NCBI GenBank assembly: GCA_023055355.1 | Contig: JALJCS010000037.1 | Coordinates: 2,418,001 to 2,482,000 of the forward strand | Origin: Agelaius tricolor | Taxonomy: Eukaryota; Chordata; Aves; Passeriformes; Icteridae | DNA: 64,000 bases | Direction of reading: 5' to 3' | In this document: piece by piece, positions 59,501-64,000 of the stretch | Layout of the letters: the number at the start of each line of letters is the position of its first letter | Position numbering within the stretch: position 1 is the stretch's first letter | Translations under genes and position numbers: made by a program | Notes under the pieces: model-generated | What the model saw: the letters and a program-made list of their open reading frames with translations, nothing else | Databases searched by the model: none | What the model was told of the DNA's origin: nothing

Positions 59501-62162
59501 TCAGACATCCTTGAGAAAAATTCAAAATTGAGCTCCATTGAAAATCCTCATCTTGTGGTCCTGACTGTTAGATCCACACTAGGGGGCAAAATGTGATTTT
59601 TGTTTGATGGAATCTGTGACGCTTTCTAATTTGCAATGTTTTTCACTTTTTATTTCTTTTCTTTTTTTTTTTTTTTTGTGTGTGTGTTTTTGCACCTTCC
59701 CTTCTTTTAGAGGCAATGCCCCCACTGGAAAACCTTACAGTGTCAGATATGAACCCCTATGGGTTCACAGTGTCCTGGATGGCATCGGAGAATGCCTTTG
59801 ACAACTTTCTAGTAGTCGTGGTGGATTCTGGCAAGCTGCTGGACCCACAGGAGTTCCTCCTTTCGGGAGCCCAGAGGGAGCTGAAGCTTAAAGGCCTAAT
59901 TACTGGCATTGGCTATGAGGTTTTGCTTTATGGGTTTGCCAAGGGGCACCAAACAAAGCCCCTGAGCGCTCTGGCTGTTACAGGTATTTCAATGTGAGCA
60001 AATTTTGTTCCCTTCCACCCTCTTCTCTCTCACTTTCCTTCTCACATGGAAGATGTTTCGTGCAAACCTTGGCTTTTGCATCCTTCTCTGCATCGTGGCT
60101 CCACGTAACTCCATCATGACCAGTGGAATTCTGTTCCCTTTAACTGGATGCTTCCCTCTGAGGGATCCTGTGGAGGAGCATGTGGGGGCCTGAGGGGTGA
60201 AAGTTCCTTCTGGTCTTGCAGGTACCTCTAACAAAGTCTTGAAAGAAGAATGGCTGCATGCAGAGCTCGTCTTGTTAACAGCTGGGCACATCAGCATTCT
60301 CCAACAGCAGCATCCTCCCACGTTCCAGCCACCAGGAGCTTCAGGAAGAGCCATGGACCTCTTCCCATGGCCTCCTCTCTTTCCCTCTCTGTGTGGTTCC
60401 ACCCACAGTGGGATCATTGCCACCCCAAAGTTGGCACCTCTCTCCTCAAACCAGCTCACACTTCCAACCCCATCGGAGCTGCTGTGTTCCAGCAGCACTT
60501 GAGCTTTCTTGGGAAAGGATTGCAGGCTGATTCTCCAGCCCCAGAACCATCAGCTCTCATCTGAACATTCCTGGCTGGGCAGCAGTGAAGCTGGGAAGGG
60601 GAATCTGGTGGGAGGTTTGAGAGGAAATAAATAGGAATGGCTGTGTGTGGAAGGAAGAACTGCATATGGTGGGAGGTTTGAAAGGAAATAAATAGGATTG
60701 GCTGTGTGTGGAAGGAAGGATTGCACTGGAAGTGGGAGGTTTGAGGGGAAATAAAGAGGATTGGCTGTGTGTAGAAGGAAGAACTGCATATGGGGGGAGG
60801 TTTGAGAGGAAATAAATAGGAATGGCTGTGTGTGGAAGGAAAATCTGCATTTGGTGGGAGGTTTGAAAGGAAATAAATAGGATTGGCTGTGTGTGGAAGG
60901 AAGAACTGCATATGGTGGGAGGTTTGAAAGGAAATAAATAGGAATGGCTGTGTGTGGAAGGAAGAACTGCATATGGTGGGAGGTTTGAAAGGAAATAAAT
61001 AGGATTGGCTGTGTGTGAAAGGAAAATCTGCATTTGGTGGGCAGTTTGAGGGGAAATAAATAGGATTGGCTGTGTGTGGAAGGAAGGATTGCACTGGAGG
61101 TGGGAGGTTTGAGGGGAAATAAATAGGAATTGCTCTGTTTGTGGAAGGAAGGATTGCACTGGAGGTGCTGTAGGACATAACCACTCCAGCAGCATTTCTC
61201 TAGCTAATGGTGCCTGACCATATGAGTTAGAGGTGTTTTGCAGGTAATTAATAACTTACAGCCCTTGGGATCCTTTTGAATGGGTTCATTAACCAAAGGC
61301 AGCAGCTCTTGCATTTAGATTGAAGGGTGCTGTTGAAGAGAGGAATTTTCATGGTTCCCTTTTGCTGTTTAAGAGCACAGTAAAGGATTCATCAAATCAG
61401 AATCATCACAGATGCCAGAAGTGCATGAAATAAGGGGTTTGCATGGAGAAAAAGAATTTTCAGTGGCTTCTATGTTGTCCTCCTAGCAGAGAGAGGTCTG
61501 ACAACGTTCCAGACATGCAGTTCTGTAACAAGAGCTTGTTTTTATTTGCCATAAATGTGTCACACAGGTAGGGAGGGATAAATGCCCAGGAAACTCACCT
61601 TTAGCATGTGTAACTCTGCATGTGGGAGACAAACCTGTGTGTCCATGCAGTGGTTTGCTGTTCAAGAGTGAAAGTTAGAATGGGCCTGCACACACTCACA
61701 TTTATTCTCTTCTGTATAACACTAATATTTTATTTTGTTTTTTTTTTAATAGCTGGCAGATTGTTCCCCTTGCTTTGAACTGTGGTTGGATTCTTGCCGT
61801 GTGCTATAGCCAGACCTCAGGCAGGTCTCTGATCAAATGATTAAAAAATCTTTTTTTTTTCCCCCCACTGCTATCTTCTCCTTTTTTAGAAGCAGAACCC
61901 GAGGTCGACAACCTCCTGGTTTCAGACGCAACCCCGGATGGATTCCGTCTCTCCTGGACTGCAGATGAAGGGGTTTTCAACAGCTTTGTTCTAAAAATCA
62001 GGGACACCAAAAGGAAATCTGACCCACTGGAGCTGATAGTGCCAGGCCATGAGCGCACCCAGGATATAACAGGGCTGAAAGAGGGCACTGAATATGAGAT
62101 TGAGCTCTATGGAATTAGCAGTGGACAGCGTTCCCAGCCTGTAAACACAGTAGCATCCACAG
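32038..62162 (+). CDS. TNC: Tenascin-C, 5' part of the gene (coding exons 2-16, 3' end outside window)
   Basis: Tenascin-C is a secreted matrix glycoprotein that modulates cell adhesion in development and wound repair and assembles into a hexabrachion. Fifteen coding exons join in one open frame of 4,672 nt: 32038-32500, 33452-34672, 35948-36211, 37219-37334, 37415-37571, 38145-38414, 39461-39646, 40404-40493, 42175-42438, 51484-51756, 53998-54270, 55326-55598, 57854-58129, 59711-59983 and 61890-62162. All have AG/GT borders. Domains in order: signal peptide (residues 1-22), N-terminal assembly region with heptads (about 118-140), EGF-like block (about 162-560), FNIII repeats 1-5 (about 562-1011) and six further FNIII repeats (about 1011-1558). 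The N-terminus and FNIII repeats read as close relatives of chicken TNC from memory. FNIII 6-8 and the fibrinogen-like domain are not in the window, so the gene is truncated by the edge and not broken. I am very sure of the family; tenascin-R, -W and -X are less likely given the EGF number and the residues. Confidence 0.97.
32501..33451 (+). other. TNC: TNC intron 2
   Basis: 951 bp, GTAAGG to GTGCAG. No element recognised beyond a short GAAA tract at 33299-33311. Confidence 0.9.
33452..34672 (+). CDS. TNC: TNC exon 3: single exon encoding all EGF-like repeats
   Basis: This 1,221-nt exon (407 codons, phase 1 to phase 1) starts with a divergent partial EGF unit (residues 155-191). Twelve EGF-like repeats follow, eleven of exactly 31 residues and a last one of 29. 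Each has the spacing C-x3-C-x5-C-x4-C-x1-C-x8-C and motifs such as CPNDC and GEDC. Having the whole block in one exon is typical of vertebrate TNC. The exon is GC- and CpG-rich, which opens a spurious 512-codon frame on the other strand. Chicken TNC, from memory, has one repeat more. The donor is GATG|GTAGGT. Confidence 0.96.
33562..34672 (+). repeat. TNC: Twelve tandem 93-bp EGF-coding units
   Basis: The units start with the TGT/TGC codon before PNDC-type motifs. Eleven are exactly 93 bp and the last is cut short by the exon end. Neighbouring units are similar enough at DNA level to allow unequal exchange or assembly collapse. Confidence 0.9.
34673..35947 (+). other. TNC: TNC intron 3
   Basis: 1,275 bp. 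It contains an AT/CATATA microsatellite at about 35103-35170 and a 12-T tract just before the acceptor. Nothing else recognised. Confidence 0.9.
35948..36211 (+). CDS. TNC: TNC exon 4: FNIII repeat 1
   Basis: The acceptor TTCCCAG follows a 12-T tract. The exon is 264 nt (88 codons), phase 1 at both ends, and encodes a complete FNIII fold with the early Trp (LEWKHE) and the late Tyr (VEYFIRV). The donor is CACAT|GTGAGT. This is the first constitutive FNIII repeat, directly after the EGF block. Confidence 0.95.
36212..37218 (+). other. TNC: TNC intron 4
   Basis: 1,007 bp, T-rich with several diverged TTTGTATTTTCT-like repeats at 36280-36430. No gene or mobile element recognised. Confidence 0.9.
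37219..37334 (+). CDS. TNC: TNC exon 5: first half of FNIII repeat 2
   Basis: 116 nt, phase 1 in and phase 0 out. It carries the VEWDP core of the first sheet and ends at a Met codon before GTGAGG. The split of FNIII 2 over two exons is known for TNC. The following intron is only 80 bp. Confidence 0.93.
37335..38144 (+). other. TNC: TNC introns 5 and 6 with exon 6 between
   Basis: Intron 5 is only 80 bp (37335-37414). Intron 6 (37572-38144) is 573 bp with no recognised element. Confidence 0.88.
37415..37571 (+). CDS. TNC: TNC exon 6: second half of FNIII repeat 2
   Basis: 157 nt, phase 0 in and phase 1 out. It begins with a lysine and aspartate-rich loop and contains the conserved [10 protein letters not shown] segment. 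The acceptor is GTTCCAG and the donor CACAA|GTAGGC. Confidence 0.93.
38145..38414 (+). CDS. TNC: TNC exon 7: FNIII repeat 3 with RGD
   Basis: 270 nt (90 codons), phase 1 at both ends. FNIII 3 is the integrin-binding repeat of TNC. The RGD tripeptide is intact at 38369-38377 (residues 816-818) in the expected F-G loop, with the context SRRGDMESD. The conserved Trp (LITWSKP) and Tyr (HTEYEV) are present. The donor is CACAG|GTGAGG. Confidence 0.95.
38415..39460 (+). other. TNC: TNC intron 7
   Basis: 1,046 bp, AT-rich, ending TTGGTTCCAG. No gene or repeat family recognised. Confidence 0.9.
39461..39646 (+). CDS. TNC: TNC exon 8: first part of FNIII repeat 4
   Basis: 186 nt, phase 1 at both ends. 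It encodes the first two thirds of FNIII 4, with LEWKNSH and the PISGG loop. The donor is CACAG|GTAGGG. A CR1 copy and a 165-bp repeat lie between this exon and the rest of the domain. Confidence 0.93.
39825..40045 (+). mobile_element. CR1 LINE 3' fragment in intron 8
   Basis: It runs from TTAGGAAGGAATTGTTCCC through GGCCAGGCTGGACAGGG to TCCCTTCCAACTCAAACTAC and TGATTCTATGATTGG, the CR1 3' end in sense orientation. Confidence 0.85.
40078..40243. repeat. 165-bp repeat, copy A (intron 8)
   Basis: Matches 42559-42723 with about 7 differences and no obvious gaps. The edges are sharp on both sides. It is not CR1 and not an LTR I know. Confidence 0.85.
40404..40493 (+). CDS. TNC: TNC exon 9: end of FNIII repeat 4
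   Basis: 90 nt (30 codons), phase 1 at both ends. It starts with the Gly-Leu-Arg-Pro-Gly-Thr-Glu-Tyr signature of late FNIII strands and ends at ACTG|GTGAGT. The frame agrees with exon 8 across the junction. Confidence 0.93.
40974..41390 (-). mobile_element. Solo LTR, ERVK-type, antisense to TNC
   Basis: The reverse complement starts TGTCACCATGATATTTTC and ends CACCACA, like the copy at 21747-22131. Flanks ATTATC (40968-40973) and ATTCTC (41391-41396) differ at one base and look like an aged 6-bp target duplication. TATTA-rich expansion around 41045-41075 makes it longer than the other copy. Confidence 0.8.
41397..41730 (+). pseudogene. Probable 3' internal remnant of an endogenous retrovirus
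   Basis: This segment directly precedes a 3' LTR. It contains one open frame (41454-41735) of 93 codons whose stop codon overlaps the first bases of the LTR. Its position suggests the end of an env or accessory gene, but I do not recognise the family. Everything upstream (gag, pol, 5' LTR) is missing, and the fragment abuts the antisense ERVK LTR. It is a truncated remnant. Confidence 0.4.
41731..42084 (+). mobile_element. 3' LTR of a truncated endogenous retrovirus, sense to TNC
   Basis: It begins TGTAACA and ends CTGACA. It carries a CT-rich block (41868-41950) and the polyadenylation signal AATAAA at 42011-42016, with 68 bp to the end. The arrangement resembles passerine ERV LTRs. No matching target duplication flanks the LTR alone, which fits a 3' LTR and not a solo one. 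Confidence 0.7.
42175..42438 (+). CDS. TNC: TNC exon 10: FNIII repeat 5
   Basis: 264 nt (88 codons), phase 1 at both ends. It encodes FNIII 5, the last constitutive repeat before the spliced block and, in other species, a heparin- and growth-factor-binding repeat. A basic patch is visible (RWRRP, KGRHKSK). The donor GTGAGT is strong. A retroviral 3' LTR ends 90 bp upstream. Confidence 0.95.
42559..42723. repeat. 165-bp repeat, copy B (intron 10)
   Basis: About 96% identical to 40078-40243, in the same orientation, 2.5 kb apart. Exons 9 and 10 lie between the copies. Confidence 0.85.
46971..47013. repeat. 15-bp tandem repeat
   Basis: GCAAAGCCCAGCCCA is present in nearly three perfect copies inside intron 10. 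Confidence 0.85.
51484..51756 (+). CDS. TNC: TNC exon 11: FNIII repeat A (alternatively spliced)
   Basis: 273 nt (91 codons), phase 1 at both ends. It opens with [13 protein letters not shown] and carries the GWDGFQLTW core typical of tenascin A repeats. Only one A-type repeat is seen, whereas humans have four (A1-A4). The donor CCACAG|GTACCT lacks the +5 G. It lies after a 9 kb intron, which separates the constitutive from the variable block. Confidence 0.94.
51757..53997 (+). other. TNC: TNC intron 11
   Basis: 2,241 bp. It contains a 312-bp two-copy tandem duplication at 51825-52458. The rest has no recognised feature. Confidence 0.9.
51825..52458. repeat. Two-copy tandem duplication, period 312 bp
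   Basis: Unit 1 is 51825-52136 and unit 2 is 52137-52458. Both start TGGGACAGCCTTGCA and end GCCTCTGAAATTCTG. They differ by scattered substitutions and small indels (a ten- to fifteen-base difference near the start). Confidence 0.85.
53998..54270 (+). CDS. TNC: TNC exon 12: FNIII repeat B (alternatively spliced)
   Basis: 273 nt, phase 1 at both ends. Residues [12 protein letters not shown] and [12 protein letters not shown] match the B repeat of human and chicken TNC as remembered. The donor CCACAG|GTACAC is weak at +4 to +6. The acceptor reads CAG|GAG, a possible but weak tandem acceptor. Confidence 0.93.
54271..55325 (+). other. TNC: TNC intron 12
   Basis: 1,055 bp ending TTCCCATAG. No element recognised. 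Confidence 0.9.
55326..55598 (+). CDS. TNC: TNC exon 13: FNIII repeat AD2 (alternatively spliced)
   Basis: 273 nt, phase 1 at both ends, with an FNIII core (LSLTWEAQD) and late Tyr (NYTVQLHG). It lies between the B and AD1 exons, where the rarely included AD2 repeat is described, and is more divergent from A/B/C/D. The acceptor is the tandem TAGTAG, so two in-frame products differing by one residue are possible. The donor CCACAG|GTATTT is weak. Confidence 0.85.
55599..57853 (+). other. TNC: TNC intron 13
   Basis: 2,255 bp. Short TATATA patches at 55849-55882 and A/T runs at 57615-57735. No gene or mobile element recognised. Confidence 0.9.
57854..58129 (+). CDS. TNC: TNC exon 14: FNIII repeat AD1 (alternatively spliced)
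   Basis: 276 nt (92 codons), one codon longer than the other five variable exons, phase 1 at both ends. The core [10 protein letters not shown] is intact, with a late Tyr (TAYDIHI). Its position between the AD2 and C exons supports AD1, though the AD1/AD2 names rest on order alone. The donor is CCACAG|GTACCT. Confidence 0.87.
58130..59710 (+). other. TNC: TNC intron 14
   Basis: 1,581 bp. It contains a CR1 fragment (58320-58443), an interrupted T run at about 59028-59043 and a long T run before the acceptor (59665-59678). Confidence 0.9.
58320..58443 (+). mobile_element. CR1 LINE 3' fragment in intron 14
   Basis: AGTGTCCCTGCCCATGG, then CCTTCCCACCCAAATTAATC and a terminal GATTCCATGATTCTGTCATT give a short, diverged CR1 3' end in sense orientation. 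Confidence 0.65.
59711..59983 (+). CDS. TNC: TNC exon 15: FNIII repeat C (alternatively spliced)
   Basis: 273 nt, phase 1 at both ends. The residues [17 protein letters not shown] match the human C repeat as remembered. A run of 17 T plus a short TG tract precedes the acceptor (CTTCTTTTAG). The donor TTACAG|GTATTT is weak. A 60-bp minisatellite lies 620 bp downstream in the same intron. Confidence 0.93.
59984..61889 (+). other. TNC: TNC intron 15
   Basis: 1,906 bp between the C and D exons. It contains a 60-bp minisatellite (60607-61165). A T run and a C-rich run (61850-61866) precede the acceptor. Nothing else recognised. Confidence 0.9.
60607..61165. repeat. Minisatellite, about nine copies of a 60-bp unit
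   Basis: Each unit contains GGTGGGAGGTTTGA, GGAAATAAATAGG and GGCTGTGTGTGGAAGGAA. The tails come in three types (GAACTGCATAT, AATCTGCATTT, GATTGCACTGGAGG), and an A/T variant alternates at AGGAATGG or AGGATTGG, so there is higher-order structure. The near-60-bp period keeps minus-strand frames open across the array; these are not genes. Confidence 0.9.
61890..62162 (+). CDS. TNC: TNC exon 16: FNIII repeat D (alternatively spliced)
   Basis: 273 nt, phase 1 at both ends. The residues [16 protein letters not shown] are the conserved start of repeat D. The acceptor TTTTTTAG|AAG is a possible tandem site. The donor is CCACAG|GTATTT. This is the last TNC exon found; the next (FNIII 6) must lie beyond 64,000. 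Confidence 0.94.
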
Positions 62163-62879
62163 GTATTTATTGTCTTTGCAGAGGGAAAAGGGTGACATTC
62201 CCTGCTCCTCTTCACAGCCAGCTGGTGCTGTTCCAGAGGTGTCCTGAAGTGTCTCCTGCATGTCCCTTGTCCAAGTCACTCTTTCAGTGTGGTGTGGTTG
62301 TTTGTAATCAGTCCCAGCTTCCCAAGCTTCATCACTGTCTATTTAATATGATTTAATTAAATTACTTTAATGGTCAGGAATTAGGCAGCAGAGTGTGGCA
62401 ATTAAAACAGTGTCTTTGAGGGCCAAGAAATATTGTCTGTGCATCAGCCTTTTCAGTGATTTTCTGTGACTAATTGCATCTCAGCTCTGCACAACAGTTT
62501 ACCTCCCAAGGAAAGAGTTATGACAAAATGAATTTACCAGGGCCATTGAGAAGTTTATTTATGGCTTGATCAGCAAAGGCCTAAGCACCATTAATTTAGA
62601 CTGATCTTACCAGGAGCAACATGTGCTGGGTAATTCAAATTGACTTGAGTTTCTTTGCAAAATCAAAGCTTTGATTCAGGTTCATCATTGAAGCGTTTCA
62701 TTTTGGCACTTTTAAATGAAGTGTTTCAATCTTTTTTTTCCACACCAAAATCGTGGTTTCATTCTGAAACACGTTCAAACCTGAAGCATATGATGCAAAG
62801 TCTCATGAGCTAAATTTGGTCTTTAAAAAATGTTGAGCTTGTGAAAATGTGGTAATTTGAAATCTAATTAATTATGGGA

Positions 62880-63455
62880 GGAAAGGAAAAGGATGAGACA
62901 GGAGAGATCTCACCAGGGCTGCAGCTCCTCCCGAGGGGCAGCTCCCATCTCTGCTCTGGGCCAGGGACAGGAGCCAGGGCACGGCTGGGGCTGGGCCAGG
63001 GCAGCTCAGGCTGAGCTCAGGGCAAGGTTCTTCCCCCAGAGGGTGCTGGCACTGCCCAGGCTCCCCAGGGAATGGGCACGGCCCCGAGGCTGCCAGAGCT
63101 CCAGGAGCCTTTGGGCAGCGCTGCCAGGGATGCCCAGGCTGGGCTTGCTGGGACAGGGGCTGGGCAGGGACAGGGGCTGGCCTGGGGGATCCCTTCAGTC
63201 CCTCCCAGCTCAGGACATTCTGTGCTGCTCTGATTCCCTCAGTCCATGCAGCACCAGCTGAGTTTCCCATCCCTTTTCAGCAAGGGCAGCCCCTGTCCCC
63301 CACAGGCAGTGATTGAACCCCAGGCTGTGCTCCTGTTCCTCCCTGCCAGAACTGGGGCACCAGGGTGGGGTTGTTGGGGCTCTGGGCAGGGACAGGGGCT
63401 GGGCTGGGGGATCCTGGTGGGTCCCTCCAGCTCAGGATATGATTCTAAGCTCCAT
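62880..63455 (+). mobile_element. CR1 composite, right copy of the inverted pair
   Basis: CR1 sequence starts near GAGACAGGAGAGATCTCACC, continues through the region identical to the left copy (63004-63379) and ends with CAGCTCAGGATATGATTC. The same two 3' ends and the same unrecognised spacer as at 4478-4941 are present in reverse. Its 5' part (62880-63003) is longer than the left copy's. Confidence 0.75.
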
Positions 63456-63688
63456 GAGTGAGCAAAGCAGCAGGAATGCCCAAAGGAGGCATTTGCCAGG
63501 CAGCAACACCTCAGTGTTGAACAGCTTCTCCTCCTCCTCTTCTTCCTCATCCTCCACCCTGCTGCCTGTGGGCTCAGCTGCACTCCTGCCATCCCATCCC
63601 TGCCATAAACAGCCAGGCCACCCTCACCATCCCCCAGACACTTCCATGAAGCAGAACCTGCACCAGCAGCCCCCCTTGGCCAGCACTA

Positions 63689-63914
63689 CCCCCTGAAGCT
63701 GACCAATAAATGAACTTCAGCTTCTTCGGCCAATTTTCAAGCCCATCCTTCCTAGGAATCCCACTAATCCTCATTTCAATAACATTCCCAGCTCTCTTAC
63801 TAGACAATTGAAGAATTCCTAACCAACTCTCAACCCTCCAGCCATGGTTTATCAACCTAGTCACAAAACAACTAATAATGCCTCTAGACAAAAAAGGACA
63901 CAAATGAGCCCTAA
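63689..63914 (+). pseudogene. Nuclear mitochondrial insertion (NUMT): end of ATP8 and start of ATP6
   Basis: From the ATG at 63710, and reading with the vertebrate mitochondrial code (TGA as Trp, ATA as Met), the frame is open to 63914 and gives the bird ATP synthase subunit 6 N-terminus, for example SFFGQFSSPSFLGIPLILIS and WFINLVTKQLMMPLDKKGHK. In the nuclear code it has in-frame TGA stops (63809, 63908). Upstream, CCCTGAAGCTGACCA fits the end of ATP8, whose stop normally overlaps the ATP6 start. A few codons after LLL appear missing relative to bird ATP6 from memory. It is a dead nuclear copy. Confidence 0.9.
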
Positions 63915-64000
63915 GCAGTGGACTCCTAATGGAGAGGGGTGTTTAAAGCCCCCTGCATTTCTCAGCAGCAGTTCCCCATCCTCAGTGACTCCAGGATATT

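Larger units (their letters stand above)
62163..64000 (+). other. TNC: TNC intron 16, 5' part
   Basis: It starts GTATTT and runs off the window. It holds the right CR1 composite (62880-63455) and a nuclear mitochondrial fragment (63689-63914). No further TNC exon seen. Confidence 0.85.

Noticed and set aside
60456..61195. Minus-strand frames of 140-242 codons with repeated IPIYF and NLPP motifs
   Set aside because: They translate the 60-bp minisatellite. All three frames are open at once, which reflects composition and a period near a multiple of three.

Overview
The window is nuclear DNA from a bird, most likely a songbird. Long AT-rich introns surround compact GC-rich exons, CR1 LINE 3' ends are scattered in both orientations, several long terminal repeats resemble passerine endogenous-retrovirus families, and the only protein-coding gene found reads as avian tenascin-C (TNC). 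No species can be named from sequence alone. Everything here is read by eye; orthology and family names rest on memory of chicken and human TNC and of bird repeats.

Layout. Positions 1 to about 6,240 are upstream intergenic DNA with several CR1 pieces. A promoter at about 6,070-6,295 (octamer ATGCAAAT, a TG tract, a GA tract, a TATA box) precedes a non-coding first exon (about 6,290-6,473). A 25.4 kb first intron (6,474-31,905) carries CR1, a solo ERVK-type LTR with a 6-bp target duplication, another LTR, and no gene I can support. Exon 2 (31,906-32,500) has the start codon at 32,038. Exon 3 (33,452-34,672) holds the whole EGF-repeat block. Exons 4-10 (35,948-42,438) encode the constitutive fibronectin type III (FNIII) repeats 1-5. 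After a 9 kb intron, exons 11-16 (51,484-62,162) encode six FNIII repeats that correspond to the alternatively spliced set A, B, AD2, AD1, C and D. The remaining FNIII repeats 6-8 and the fibrinogen-like globe lie beyond the right edge. The joined coding sequence here is 4,672 nt (1,557 codons plus one base), open throughout.

How it works together. TNC is a secreted extracellular-matrix glycoprotein that forms a six-armed hexabrachion. The N-terminal cysteines and heptads assemble trimers and hexamers, the EGF and FNIII repeats form the arms, and an RGD sits in FNIII repeat 3. Exons 11-16 are each a multiple of three with phase 1 at both ends, so any can be skipped without a frameshift. All ten donors of exons 1-10 have G at +5 and a purine at +4; all six donors of exons 11-16 lack the +5 G and have a pyrimidine at +4. 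That split marks the regulated exons directly in the DNA.

Other notable items are a near-identical 376-bp inverted CR1-composite pair 58 kb apart, a nuclear mitochondrial fragment of ATP6 near the right end, a 60-bp minisatellite between the C and D exons, a 165-bp repeat shared by introns 8 and 10, a 312-bp tandem duplication in intron 11, and a sense-oriented retroviral 3' LTR with a polyadenylation signal just upstream of exon 10.
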